Shown piece by piece: positions 10,501 through 21,350 of a stretch of 64,000 nt of DNA. The translations under genes were made by a program, and so were the position numbers. Every line of letters begins with the position of its first letter. Position 1 is the stretch's first letter. The stretch lies in NCBI RefSeq assembly GCF_019649055.1, contig NW_026570286.1, positions 186,001 through 250,000 on the forward strand, read 5' to 3'. This stretch comes from Paramacrobiotus metropolitanus. Lineage: Eukaryota; Tardigrada; Eutardigrada; Parachela; Macrobiotidae. The notes under the pieces were generated by a model that was not told the origin of the DNA, searched no databases, and saw only the letters and a program-made list of their open reading frames with translations.

Positions 10501-11972
10501 GTCCCCTATTGCTTATTACGTTATGGGATAACGAATAACTGTTGCCGATCAATGAGAAAAAAATTCCAAACACCTTGTCGTTTCCAGACACCAATGCCCG
10601 TCAACGGGTTAACGCAACGATTTTAACTTAACTGTGCTACTTGAAGTACAAATAAAGGCCAGGAGTAAAACTACTTCTGCATGGTCCCAATCGCTTTTTG
10701 TGATGGCCTTTTTGGTTGAACTTCGGCGCTGAAGATAGTTAAGCTGTTTCGATTTTTGCCGGCATCACAGTAGACTCGGTACGTGTGCGTGGCAGGAACA
10801 TGATACGAGTATGTACTAGTAAAAATGTTCATGTTGAAAGTTTGCTCTTTTTTGCAGAAAGTATTCTGCTGTCACTTGGTATCCGGTCTTTGGATGTCAT
10901 GGCAGAAATTCTGGCGCTTCTGGATGCTCATTCCCTTGCCTACAGCCGACGGTAAGATCGACCATCTACTCATTTTACACCATATGCGCTGCCTGTACTT
11001 TTGCATGATTGCGTCATACCTGTACATTTACCAATTTGGTCCCTTTTAATGCTTACTAAATTCTCTTGAAGTTTTCTGAAGTGCTTAAAAGTATTCTCGT
11101 ATTAATGCAAAACTTAAATCAGTAGAACTGCGGTGTAGTTTACGATCAACTTACAAATAATTACTATATCTTAGAGCACGTGTCTCTGCCATTTTTTACA
11201 ATGAGAAATTCGCTACTAGTTGGCACTCATCCTGCAGATCAAACTGCGGCATTCGCTAAGTGCTTTCTAGTCATTATTTTGTGCAATATCTAGGGTGTGT
11301 GTTTTGTGGAACACATTAGCAGAAACCGACGCATTCTCATTCATGAATACATTTACTACAATTGACTTCCGCTATATCTGCACTGAAAGAATCGTCCGGT
11401 GGGACACAAAAGGATATTACACTGGATTCGTATTAGAGCAGAGCATCAAAAGCCATACGAAGGTTCTTGCGTTGCTCAACATGGTCGAAGATCATGAGAT
11501 GTCAGGAATGGAAAATGTTGTTTCTACTTTTCTGCTGATAAAAAGCAGATGTTTTTCGATCATCGTCGTGAAGAACTATTATCGGAAAGTTTCTTTGCCG
11601 TTTTCAGCAATTTTGCAGTCCACTCCGATGACGCTTCGGTTTGCTAGACGCTGCAGAACATTAATATTGTTGGATTTCACCGTTACGATCCCCCACCGCC
11701 GGTATCTGCATTTTGCCTTTAGTATGCCGGGCTACTGTCAAGCTGATGATAACGTACGCCTGCTCATAACCATTCCTTATATAAAACTAGACGGTTACCA
11801 CGACGGTATAAAGAATATCGTACGACGTTTTAAAGCCGCCTTAAACGAACAATGTCCCGTCTTGGATGTTGGGGTCGCAAATCAGCTGAGACAACTGTAT
11901 GCCAATTGGCTTCGAACAATTCCGCCTTATGACGCTCGATGGGGAGGATTTATATCGTTGCTAGAGCTGTAA
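7510..11972 (+). CDS. F-box protein with a novel N-terminal domain (three exons, 533 aa)
   Basis: Exons 7510-8338, 10858-10951 and 11294-11972 join in phases 1 and 2 with GT-AG introns to give 533 codons ending in TAA. Residues about 277-322 form an F-box: LDVMAEILALLDAHSL then VCVLWNTLAETDAF, split by the second intron. F-box proteins usually bind SKP1 in SCF ubiquitin ligases, so a substrate-adaptor role is inferred. The N-terminal 276 residues form one globular exon with a motif FNLANTVLVKLEEGVFCLGY, which looks like a small beta-barrel (Tudor/SH3-like) start, but I cannot assign a family. The C-terminal 210 residues are not LRR, WD40 or Kelch. A poly(A) signal AATAAA lies at 12003-12008. 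Intron 1 (2.5 kb) carries transposon insertions. Confidence 0.7.
8603..8692. mobile_element. Relic arm of the GGTACATGG MITE family
   Basis: From GGTACTTGGTACTAATTTC to TTTATGACGTTCTAC, including AAAACTTTCGCTTTTGCGCA, the sequence matches the left arm of the copy at 13183-13372. Only one arm is present. It sits in intron 1 of the F-box gene. Confidence 0.6.
8745..9460. mobile_element. MITE-like element with GCTGCGTGCACGG terminal repeats
   Basis: GGCTGCGTGCACGGG begins at 8746 and recurs near 8773 and 8820. Inverted copies CCCGTGCACGCAGC close the element near 9446-9459, with others near 9412 and 9391. The TIR unit therefore repeats inside itself, as in some MITEs with subterminal repeats. 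The interior has a 60-codon frame without known similarity and two overlapping hairpins near 9140-9190. No transposase is encoded, and the target-site duplication is unclear. It lies in intron 1 of the F-box gene. Confidence 0.75.
9139..9190. repeat. Overlapping alternative hairpins
   Basis: CGCGTCGAAAAAACGC is followed six bases later by its exact reverse complement. AAACGCAAATCCGCG in the same stretch is also followed by its own reverse complement. The two stems share bases and so exclude each other. They lie in the centre of the MITE-like element. Confidence 0.8.
9742..9800. repeat. Decayed copy of the GCGCCCGGAA palindrome array
   Basis: CTATGCGCCCCAAAATTTTA and the following TAGTTAATTTGCTGTGCTCC resemble the arrays in the 1.9-3.9 kb element (TATGCGCCCGGAAAAATTCC, then TAGTTAATTTGCTATGCGCC). 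Only this fragment is present. Confidence 0.5.
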
Positions 11973-12009
11973 GTTACTGGGTTAATGATAGCAATCCTGG
12001 GTAATAAAA

Positions 12010-13030
12010 TTGATATTAAAATTTCTTATGATGCTGACATGCTGTTGGCCTGTAGTGCGTCGCATTGAGGCCGCAAAGACTGAAATAGTGTCCATTAATG
12101 GACAGTGTCCATCATTGAAAATAGTTTGTCCATTATTGCTGCCAAAGGTGTCCATTTTTGTAAAATTCGAATAAATTATAAAATTTAAATGGGGTCTTTA
12201 AGTTTTAAATTAAATTTCTCGGTAATTGGATTTTCTTTGTTCTAGCTGTTTGATCAGTTGAAATAATTTGTTTCATGCATATCTAAGGTCAAACTCTATG
12301 AAGTACTCGTGGTATAGATAGTCAGATCACCTTGTCAATGTTCTCTACCTTTTCAATGTTTTCTACAGATTACCTTGTTCGCTACCTTGCCCGCTACCTT
12401 GTCAATGTTCTCTACAGATTACCTTGTTCGCTACCTTGCCCGTCAAGGTATATTTCGGCAGCCAGCTAGCAGTCTATCGGCCTGTCTTAACTACTAGTAC
12501 TAAACACATACAGCGTAAGTACATACTACATACCTATTTCTTCATGCAAAATCGCAACTGTTTAGTGGCCAACGTTTGCGGGGAGTGAAGGTATTCAAAT
12601 TAATTTAATTTGAGGGTGATGTTACGCAAGCACCCTCAGTGTTAGTTTGTCACGTACTAATTGGCGCAGCAGTTTGTCCTTAAGAACAACATACTAGAAG
12701 TACTGCATTACTCCTTATCCGGCACTATTCGCCCGATCGACTAGCATTGTCAGATCTGGACGGTGTGGCGCTGCCTGCCCCTTGCCGGGCATCTCGCAAC
12801 ATGTATGACTTATTCCTTATACTCGGTGTTATGGAATTTGATCGTACGGGTACGTAGTCAGACGTACTTGCAAAAGCAAAATAATGGAGTATACGACGTG
12901 AATACAGACAGAAATACATGTGAATAGTGAATACATAAGAATACGTGAAATACAGTGAACAAAAAAAACGGGCCGATTTTACAGAGTGGTACGAAATGGG
13001 CCAGATAGGCCTAGGCGCGTAGACTGACGA
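12010..13030. other. Intergenic stretch with short direct repeats
   Basis: Holds GTGTCCAT repeats at about 12089-12160 and a 40-bp tandem direct repeat at 12354-12442. No coding exon is recognised. Confidence 0.4.
12354..12442. repeat. Tandem direct repeat, 40-bp unit, 49-bp period
   Basis: CAATGTTTTCTACAGATTAC and the next 20 bases (12354-12393) recur at 12403-12442 with one mismatch. A partial copy of the start lies just upstream near 12331. CTACCTTG and GCCCG submotifs recur inside each unit. Confidence 0.85.
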
Positions 13031-13033
13031 CCG

Positions 13034-13165
13034 AAATATGTGGAAGCTGAAGGGAGCGCCGGCCGAAATTTACTGCGAGTCTGCGACCGAAGTGAACGGC
13101 GGCCGAACTGAATCGCGGCCGAAAAACTTTGGCCGAAATGAAAACGGCCGAAGTGATGGGTAACC
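13034..13165. repeat. Degenerate GGCCGAA minisatellite
   Basis: GACCGAA or GGCCGAA occurs about eight times at roughly 14-20 base spacing (for example GGCCGAACTGAATCGC, GGCCGAAAAACTTT). It is far more GC-rich than its flanks. Confidence 0.7.
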
Positions 13166-13182
13166 GCCAAATGGCCAAATGG

Positions 13183-13372
13183 CCAATTCGTGTATACACG
13201 CACAAAAACTTTCGCTTTTGCGCACTCCCAAACATCTTTTGTTTTCTTTTATGACAATCTGTAGCCAGATGATTTCTGTGCTATGATTCTGGCTACAGAA
13301 TGTCATAAAACAAAACAAGAAAGTGTTAGGGACTGCGCGAAAGTGGAAGTTTCGTACGTTTATACGAATTGG
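13183..13372. mobile_element. Foldback MITE, GGTACATGG family
   Basis: An imperfect inverted repeat of about 190 bp runs from CCAATTCGTGTATACACG to TATACGAATTGG, with arms of about 85 bp and centre near the two copies of CTGTAGCCAGA / TCTGGCTACAG. Sequence just outside reads GGTACCATGTACC, the end shared with the copies at 56.5 and 58.1 kb. It is non-coding. Confidence 0.75.
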
Positions 13373-13399
13373 GTACCATGTACCGGGTCACTTACCTAA

Positions 13400-15550
13400 T
13401 GTTCCCTTATTAAGTAGGTAACGTATCAGGATGCAGGAAAAAAATTTCGCTTTCGAAATTCTAGAAACGTCCAAACCGACAAGGTGGTCAAGAATTCAGA
13501 ACTCAGATAGTGTTAACGGTTATTGGTATAGAATAATAGTAAAAATTCTACCGTTACAATATCGTAAAGAAATCGCTAGAGTCTACGCAGGTATTATGAA
13601 CTTATTTATGTTGATATTTATGTAACTCATATTTGGGAGGGGGGGGCTAAAAACAGAAGAGAAATCTGGCAAAAAAACAGTCAAAAACGCGTATCTGCCA
13701 CTATGGCAGCCGCCCTCCCGTGTATGCGACAGTGTTGACGTCAAACGGTTGTTACCAGTCCTTTTTAATACATTATATCTGTACGAGTACTGATTCTGTA
13801 GTGCTTGATTATACGAGTACTTACAAAAGGCGCATTAACGCGTACTTCGTAAATCGAGACAAAGTTATTCGGATACGCTGGGATAACGGACCAACGGTTA
13901 AGGGTTGAAACAAAATCAATTTACTAGTAAATGCCAATTAGGATTGAAAAAAGCAAACTATTTACTTTGATTTTACGTTTTCAGCGTAAGACCATACGAA
14001 AACGTGCGAAGTAAGTTTTCTGTTTAGGTTTGATTACAACGATACACCGCTTAACGTGTGGGAGCAATTTAACCCAAGCAATTTCGACGAAAAGCTATTT
14101 GGAAACGTGACAAAAGCGATCGTGGCACGAGATTACCTAGGATGGTCACCTTCTGGGCCACTTGAGCCTTGAGGCATGGAATTGCTGGTTTTCTCGGGTG
14201 TTGTATTGACGTTAAGTTTTCTGCATGCATGATAATCCGTCCTACGCCAGTATAAACGTCGTGAGTGTGCTGTACAAATTTGTTTCTTACAATTTTCTCA
14301 AGTAGTACACTTATTTCAGGCGCCGATTGTGGTGCCATCTCTTGTCTAGGGCGAATTTTCAACATTTTGATACAAATCCACATTATCAGTACTACTTGTA
14401 CTGTTTTGCGACCAGAGCGCAGCGAAGGTCCTCTAGTTCAGCAGAAATAAAAAAAAATTAGTGGCGAAAATTAAGACGGTTTCAGACGGACGGATGCTGG
14501 TGCCGGTAGAACCATAGAAGTACGTATACAGTCTGTATTCGTAATACTGAATACGTCTATACCTAGAAAAATACTGTAAGAACAAATTTATGATAGTACT
14601 GTATCAATTAACGTTTTAACGGCAATGATCTAATAAATGTTAAATTGGTATTTAATAAAAATTTTAAGTTTTATCGAATTACAGTCGGGCAACTTAGCAT
14701 ATATTAAATTTACCTATGCTTATAAGAAAACATTTGCTCGAAATTGACCAACATATGTTCCGACAGACAGCATTCTGGGTGAATTCTCATGTTTTCGTAA
14801 GTGAAAGCTACGGATAAAAATTTAATATTCTTTGAATTGCGTGTAATAAGTACTGTATTTGCGTACGCCTTGACTTAAGGCGCTCTCAGAATAAATGTTG
14901 TTTCGGAGCTGCTTTGAACAGAATTTGAGAAAAGCACTTAAAGGTAGGTTGCACAATGGCAGACTGTGCTCACGAACAAAAACTGTTAGAGAGAGTTGAG
15001 GTTTAGGAATGCACAAGACAATAACAAAAGACAAAAAAGACCTTAAAAAAAGCAACTTTTTTCATGTTTGTGTTGGGCGGTACCCCCGCTACAAAAAAGA
15101 CAGTCGGAAGCATGCAGCCAATAGTTTTGTTCTGACGACTGTGACGCACATACGGATGCAACACTGCTATGTATGGCAGTACAGCACTATGGTGATATTT
15201 TGTTACAAGATATCCGTTTGTTTTCTTATGTTCTTATATTAATTTTATTATCCGATTTTTCGTAGAAATTAAAACGTTATGCCCGCATTTGTTAAAATAT
15301 GCAGAAAAGTATGGACAATTTTTTGGATATTCATATTTAGTCGACGCAACCGCTTTTTCAAGTATTTTATCAGGAAGCCAAGACATCCAATCATAAAAAA
15401 GTGTGAATTACACTGAGCCAAGGTTTCAAAATCCTGTGAAGCAGGAAAAAAATTAAATCTGTGCCTGACGTTTTGATACAGTTGACCAGTTTAGGTACTG
15501 CCATCCCTTTATACAAACATTCTCCTCAAATTGAGAATAACATTTTAATT
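13400..15550. other. AT-rich intergenic region
   Basis: No gene can be supported. A minus-strand frame at 14069-14383 looks mildly coding but has no recognised domain. The TACGAGTA octamer occurs at about 13784 and 13813. Confidence 0.35.
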
Positions 15551-15593
15551 CATCGCCAACATTTTAGGCGCATTCGCAATTTTTTTGACGGAA

Positions 15594-15842
15594 TTATTTG
15601 CGTGTGCCGACAGTCACCCGGCAATTAAAGCCTGCGAAGTTGGCTCCGGCTGTCGGGGCAGCGCTTTCCACGTGTTCGCCTATAAAACGGACCTCTATGT
15701 CTGTTAATAAGTCGGTTGTTGTCATTCGTGGCTGTAGATCACAAAGGTTACAGCAGCGGCGCGGAGCCCGCATAATTGTTAGTTCAAGGTTGATCCACAT
15801 ACAATCCGGCTCCTGTAAGCAGCCCATCTGCCTTCCAGCCAC
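15594..15842 (-). CDS. Hypothetical ORF, possible exon (82 aa)
   Basis: A GC-rich minus-strand frame encodes a Cys-containing protein with TDIEVRFIGEHVESA and then AGFNCRVTVGTRK. The alternating hydrophobic pattern near its end is reminiscent of secreted beta-sandwich domains such as CUB, but there is not enough to assign one. It could also belong to the neighbouring retroelement relic. No splice partner was found. Confidence 0.2.
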   Translation of the reverse strand: MAGRQMGCLQEPDCMWINLELTIMRAPRRCCNLCDLQPRMTTTDLLTDIEVRFIGEHVESAAPTAGANFAGFNCRVTVGTRK

Positions 15843-16039
15843 TGATCACTGATTATTATCCACTTGTTACGTCTCCTGACTCAGTAACCGGTACATACTC
15901 GCTGGCGGTGATCAGCAGCGATTTACTTCGTGCTATTACGGCTCGTACTTCTACTTTTAGCACTGCTACTACTGGTATATTACGTGTGTACATTTTCCAC
16001 TTCGAGTGAAAACCTTACTGTAAATATCTGGCCAGTTCA

Positions 16040-18130
16040 AAGATCATGTTCCTCTATCCGGTTGTATCGGACCAGATGACCGAGTTACCGGTCGGCTAGT
16101 TTCGGCTTGGTAATGTTTTACTCGGTCGACGGCTACGGTGACTTCACGTCCGTCCTCGCATCGGAGTAACAAGTGATTTAGGCCAACATAGTCGACAACC
16201 GTCCAAACTCCGTCAGATCGCTCCATCCTGGCGGGATCCTTAGTCGGATAGTCCACCGTTACCTTATCCTTACGTCTGAAGGTCGGCGTTGACTTCCTTT
16301 TGTTGTAACATTCGGGGTTCCGCTCGAATGCTTCATCAGTGTTGATGCGGGCTATTTATTGAATCCGTTGAAGTAGTTCTTTTATCCGCCTAATATAGTG
16401 CTTTTAGTCGGTGAAGTGATCCTGTGCATTTCTTCCGGTTACTACGTCCTGTAGCATGGTCATTTCCCGACTATACAACATGTAGTATGGCGAAAATTTC
16501 GTCGAGGCATGGGCCATGGACTGTTCTGTTCATCCCACTGACGACGTATGGTATGGCTCGGTGCCAACGGTGTCCGTTCTTTACGTCGCAGTCCTTCACG
16601 TCGGTGTCGGTCCTGTCGTATTCCGTCCCATATCTTCCGCATTTGCCGTTCAACTTGTCCTTGGCCTTCTGGGTGGTAGGCTGTTTCAAGCGTGTGTTGG
16701 CTGCCAAAAATCCGTGCGACCTTGGCGAACGTCTTCGCCGTGAGTTCCTCTGTCCGAGTGTATCAGGCTCGGCATTGCGCACTTCAGCAGGAGATCTTCC
16801 ACGAAGAATTTTTCAAATTCCTTTGCGGTGTTGTAAGCAACCGACCACTGCGATGTACTGGTATCTCTTTGTGTCCGTCCCAGGTAAGCGTCCTTTGAAT
16901 TCTGCATGAATGCGATACCATGCTTCATCAACCTACGTCTTTTGGAGTTTATCCGGTGGTGGTCGTCCGAGCTTATTTGCCATGATGTACTGTCGGCATT
17001 TGTCGATCCATTCGTTGACATAGCATGACATCAACTCCCAGTAGTACCGCAACTTCAGAGCGTCCACTGTCTTCTCACGTCCAAAGTGATTTTCGGTTTT
17101 TCCGTTGTTGAGTGACCGTATAATGTTATTCCGCATAAAAGGCGATACGACGATGCATCGTTCCAGCTTCATGTTGATCGTTTTGATCCGGACTCCGTGA
17201 GCCGTTTGGTATTGCTCTGGTAACTTCAACTTACGGTCGAATGTGCCGTGGTTTTCCAGTTCGTGAATTATTTTTGTAGGTGCGGCTCTCGCAGTTGTGC
17301 TTTTCGGAGTTTTTTATGTTCGGTTCCGCGGGCGGTACGTGTGCCTCGCCAAGTGGGCCTGACTAGTCCGTCTCCTCCACCGTGTTGACGGTCCGAATGA
17401 TCGGTTCCGGTGTCTCCGGTGCTGGTATGTTAATGACTCGTACTTCTGTGGTGCTTAAGTTATGCCAATCCGAGATGACGTTGCATTCTCGTCTCTCAGC
17501 CTCTTCTTCCGAGCGTTGACTTTCTGTCGTCGGATGGTCCGTACTGTGCAGACTTTGATTTCATCCTTCAAGTCCTCAAAGCTGGGCACTTGACCCAGTT
17601 CGTCGTGTGGATCTTTGTCGTCTCTTCATTCGATTTCCTACCTCGATAGGGCGTCCGCATTGTCGCAGAACACTCCCGGCTGATACTTGATGGGTATGTC
17701 CCTTCCTTGTAGAGCCAGGGCCCACCGTGTTAGTCGAGGGCTGATGCCAGGTCGGTTCAACTCGCATCGGAGCATGTTCTGCAGTGCTCGGTAATCCGTC
17801 CTTACGGGAAACGGTCCGTGGTCGATGTTGTGCATAAATTTCTGCACTGCCATACCACGGCTAAGCATTCCCATTTGGTGACTCCATAGCTAAGTTTCCG
17901 TCCATGTAATACACGGCTGGCGTAGGCAACCGGGTGTCCGTCCTGGGAAAACAACGCGCCAAGTCGGCTCCGCTTACATCGCATTCAATGATGATTTGTT
18001 TTGTCGGGTCGAACTTCGGCAGTACAGGCGCTTCCGTTCACGCTTTCTTAATTTCACTGAACCCGGCTGTTTGTAGCAATTGTAGTTTCCATGCAGCAAG
18101 CGGCAGTATGCGGGCGGTTGACAATTCGGC
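16040..18130 (-). mobile_element. Ty3/gypsy-type LTR retrotransposon fragment (pol)
   Basis: Read on the minus strand, the fragment carries in order the end of RNase H (near 17.9-17.6 kb), the integrase zinc-binding region with a GREKTVDALKLRYYW block (near 17.1 kb), the integrase core, and the integrase C-terminal domain with VWTVVDYVGLNHLLLRCEDG (near 16.2 kb). It is closely related to the larger element at 21.8-34.8 kb, so both come from one family. No LTR was identified with it. The fragment is old and broken in several places (on the order of five to ten). Confidence 0.8.
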
Positions 18131-18449
18131 ATTCTGCTTTACCGGCCCTTACCAGCTACCAGCCACCGTCGTTACGGTCTGTTTTTATTTACTGACGCAA
18201 TTTACTCGTATTTCCATAACGGGCATAATGCTATGAAATTTGTAATTGCGACTTTATTTGTAATTGATTTCAGACTTTAGGTTTAGCTTGTGTTTTACGG
18301 ATGATTAATAAATGCCGGTACTAGGCAGCATTAGTATCGTGATCGGGTACATAAATGATAAGACCGTACGAAAAAAAAATAATATGAAAAAACTTTGAAT
18401 TGTAACTAAATTCTTTATGCAATTCTTTATGCAATATAAAAATTATATT

Positions 18450-18640
18450 TATTAGTTTCGGTTAACTTTGGTTAACCGACTAAGGATTTTAAGCAAGCCA
18501 CTTTTTGTCGCTAAAAATTTTAGCCAAGAAAATTTAGTTGACTAAAAGTTTTAACCAAGCCGATTTAGGCGGCTAAAGCTTTTAACCAGTTTCTAGTTTA
18601 ACCGAATTTAGTTTAGTTTAGTTTTTCCATCACTCACGCT
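18450..18640. repeat. Degenerate GGCTAAAANTTTTAACCAAG tandem repeat
   Basis: Motifs such as GACTAAGGATTTTAAGCAAG, GACTAAAAGTTTTAACCAAG and GGCTAAAGCTTTTAACCAG follow one another at about 40-base steps and end in GTTTA repeats. It is AT-rich and non-coding. Confidence 0.6.
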
Positions 18641-18685
18641 TACAAGAACGACACAGCTGTGAACCACAGCTGGGTCGTTCTTGTA
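18641..18685. repeat. Inverted repeat, 21-bp arms
   Basis: TACAAGAACGACACAGCTGTG is followed after three bases by its reverse complement with one mismatch. It would form a strong hairpin in DNA or RNA. Confidence 0.85.
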
Positions 18686-18689
18686 ATCG

Positions 18690-19500
18690 CGCAATCGTCA
18701 GCCCCTGATGGTAAATTTCCAGAGCAGCCAGGCACATTTCCGGGGCGTGTTTGTCGCCGATGCGTTCTGCCACGCCGCTTGTCGCTTAAAGCCCCTAAAC
18801 GAATTCAATTATTTTCAAAGATCATCGATATGCTTACAGTCTATTTCATGTCTCGTTTACGTTTACAACAACTTGCTGAACAGAGCATTGCATAAAGAAT
18901 TTAGTTTGCCGAGGACAAGATGAATGAAAGGTAAACATACTGACAAAATTATTCTGCGCCTGCAAAACGTTCGTAATGTGGAGATGGGACGTATTTGTAC
19001 AATAAGGTATCTAATACCGAATAGCTGTTTCCATCTGGTAGTGACTGGTACACAGAAAAAATACAGGCTTTCACAGCCAATCACCGCGATGCTCCCGCAC
19101 TGGTGAGGAACGCGTAAGCCAGCTGGTGTGCGGCAGCCACCTCGCGTACGCGCCTACGTGCAGTGGACTGGCTGGCTGCTCCAAGTCGCGACTGCCACTT
19201 GATCTTCTAATTTGCAGCATTCGTTTTTTGTGGCAGGTTCATTGAACCGTGACAGGTTCTTATATGCGGTATACGACTAGAATCAGTCGTAGCATATATG
19301 AAACTAGTTTCGGTTTTTGGTCTTCGATATCCGTGTGTAAACAAAAGTAATTTTTGGCGCCCGTAGTGTACGGAAGGGTCCGGCCGGTTGAAGAAAGCGG
19401 TGGGGCCTAACAGTCATGTGACATGAGTCATGTGACATGCGTCGAGTAACGATGCGTGAAACTTGTAGATGGCGTTGTTAGCTCGGCATCTTTTTTAGGT
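18690..19500. other. Non-coding stretch with tandem CATGTGAC sites
   Basis: No gene is supported. GTCATGTGACAT occurs twice in tandem at 19413-19424 and 19427-19438. These resemble E-box (M-box) sites for bHLH-Zip factors, though any use is unproven. Confidence 0.35.
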
Positions 19501-19504
19501 TACA

Positions 19505-19700
19505 TTATGTGCTCCTACATTATGTAGGAGCACCTTGCAATGTGCTCGTACATTATGCAGGAGCACATTGCATCGGTTTCATCGGTTCTTGGAGGAGAAA
19601 AAACGGAATTGTAGTACCCAAACAAACGTAATCCAATATGCTCCTGCAATGTGCTCCTACATATGTAGGAGCACATTGCAGGAGCATATTGTATGTGGAG
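19505..19700. repeat. Cluster of GTGCTCCTACAT palindromes, including a perfect 58-bp palindrome
   Basis: Bases 19634-19691 form a perfect palindrome centred on TACATATGTA (arms CAATATGCTCCTGCAATGTG and onward). Related inverted copies (TGCTCCTACATTATGTAGGA) lie at about 19509-19580. A perfect palindrome of this length suggests recent origin or the end of a foldback element. Confidence 0.9.
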
Positions 19701-19979
19701 AATATAAGGGGTAGGAATATAAAGTGCTGAATAGAGAATTTAATAATATAGTAAATTATATTAAAGGTGATATGTTTGACGAAAAGTGATAATGAAGAAA
19801 GGGTGTACTAATCCAGTGTAGCGAAGAAAGGGTCTACATTGAATTTGGGTGAAGATAAAGGGATTTTTACTGTAGTAGGGTATAAATATATTCGACTTTC
19901 TGGTTGTTCGTATTTGAGTGATTAATGAAGTGTTACAGGAAGTGGAGTGTGTTGCGGGTTGTGGATAGTAATGGATTAT

Positions 19980-21350
19980 TGTGAAAAATTCAAGAAATTT
20001 CGAGAAAGTTGATTGCTTAATGGAGCAGACTATTATGTTTTGCTCTGATAGTCTTGGATGTGTAGGAACAGGTGGTTTGTATATGGGAAGTAGGTTGGTA
20101 GGTACATTAAAAGGTTGTTCGAGAAAATGTATAGTTTAATTGGTTTATTGAATGGATTTTTTTATTTCGGTGGGTATATAAGAAGTTGAGGAATCTTGTG
20201 TTTGAGTTATTATGGAGTGGACGAAGTATATGGAGTGAGCAAAATGTTTTTCTTGTTGGTTATTTTTTGGTGGCCGGTGTGGATTTGTGGATACTTACTG
20301 ATTCAGGTTGCTGTCTTTTTTTTGGCTTTGGTAAGTCTTTTTAGGTTGAGTATGGTTTAGTAGGTTTTCTTTCATACATTATTTTCGTTTAAGAATTCTT
20401 TTTTAATAAAATAATGGAAGGTGGTTGTGATTGTAAGAAATACATGCGTGAGTATATGCGTGATTATAAAAAGAAATGCAAAATCGAAACTGATGATAAT
20501 TGTAGCAGGGAGGATAATGTGGAAGTGGTGATGATGTTAGATATGAGAATGTAAAAGTTAAAAAACAAAATGTAATCGGAATACTAAAGGTGGTGTGTTT
20601 TCTGGTATGTTTAGAAAAAATTATTGAAGAATTTTTGGACAATTATTGGACAGTTTTTGTAAAGGGAACGTGCTAAACGACATTTGCGGAGTATGGTAAT
20701 GTGTAATGGTTGTCCGGATCTTTTCTTAAGCATTACTTTACGATTTCGTCCTGAATTGTTGTGTTTTGTTGACACTGTTAAGTTTACATTTTTGTTTTTA
20801 ACTTCACATTTTCATGTCTAACATCATCACTACTTCATTATCTTCCTTGCTACAATTACCATCAGTTTCCGTTTTGCGGTTTTTTTCTATAATCTCGCAC
20901 ATACTCACGCGTGTATTTCTTGCGATCACAACCGGTTTCAATTATTTTATTAAAAAAAAACAATACTTAAGAAACTATCTATGAAGCAAACTTACTAAAC
21001 TATACTCAACCTAAAAAGACCAAAGCCAAACAAAACACAACAGCCTGAATCAGTACGCTTCCGAAATCTAAACCGGCCACCAGAAAATAACCAACAAGAA
21101 AACATTCTCCTCACTGCATATACTTCGTCAAATCCATAATAACTCAAACGCAAGGTTCCTCAACTTCTAATATACCCACCGAACTCAAAAGTCAACAAAC
21201 CAATTAAACCTAACATTCTCTCGAACAACCTTTTAATGTGCGTCCCAGCCTACATCTCATATACAAACTACCTGTTACTACACATTCAAGACTATCAGTG
21301 CAAAACATAATAGTTCGCTTCATTAAGCAATCAACTTTCTTAACTACACA
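19980..21350. repeat. Long imperfect inverted repeat (foldback), arms about 650-700 bp
   Basis: The left arm (about 19980-20690) and right arm (about 20720-21350) are reverse complements with many scattered differences. For example GGTTGTTCGAGAAAATGTAT near 20115 pairs with the block around 21210, and AGGTTGAGTATGGTTTAGTA near 20343 with TACTAAACTATACTCAACCT near 20994-21013. The top strand of the left arm is G-rich and C-poor and the right arm is the reverse. No transposase or long ORF is present. It may be a foldback transposon or a hairpin-RNA source. Confidence 0.8.

Noticed and set aside
12037-12170. GTGTCCAT repeats as a CRISPR-like array
   Set aside because: Too short and irregular, with no conserved spacer length; the window is eukaryotic.
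13011-13318. Several overlapping Arg/Phe-rich minus-strand frames
   Set aside because: They come from the GGCCGAA minisatellite and the MITE foldback read in different frames.
14069-14383. 104-codon minus-strand frame
   Set aside because: Mildly coding-like but without domain, homologous partner or convincing splice sites.
20403-20642. 79-codon minus-strand frame in the foldback
   Set aside because: It is a by-product of the strand-biased composition of the foldback arm; low complexity and no partner.
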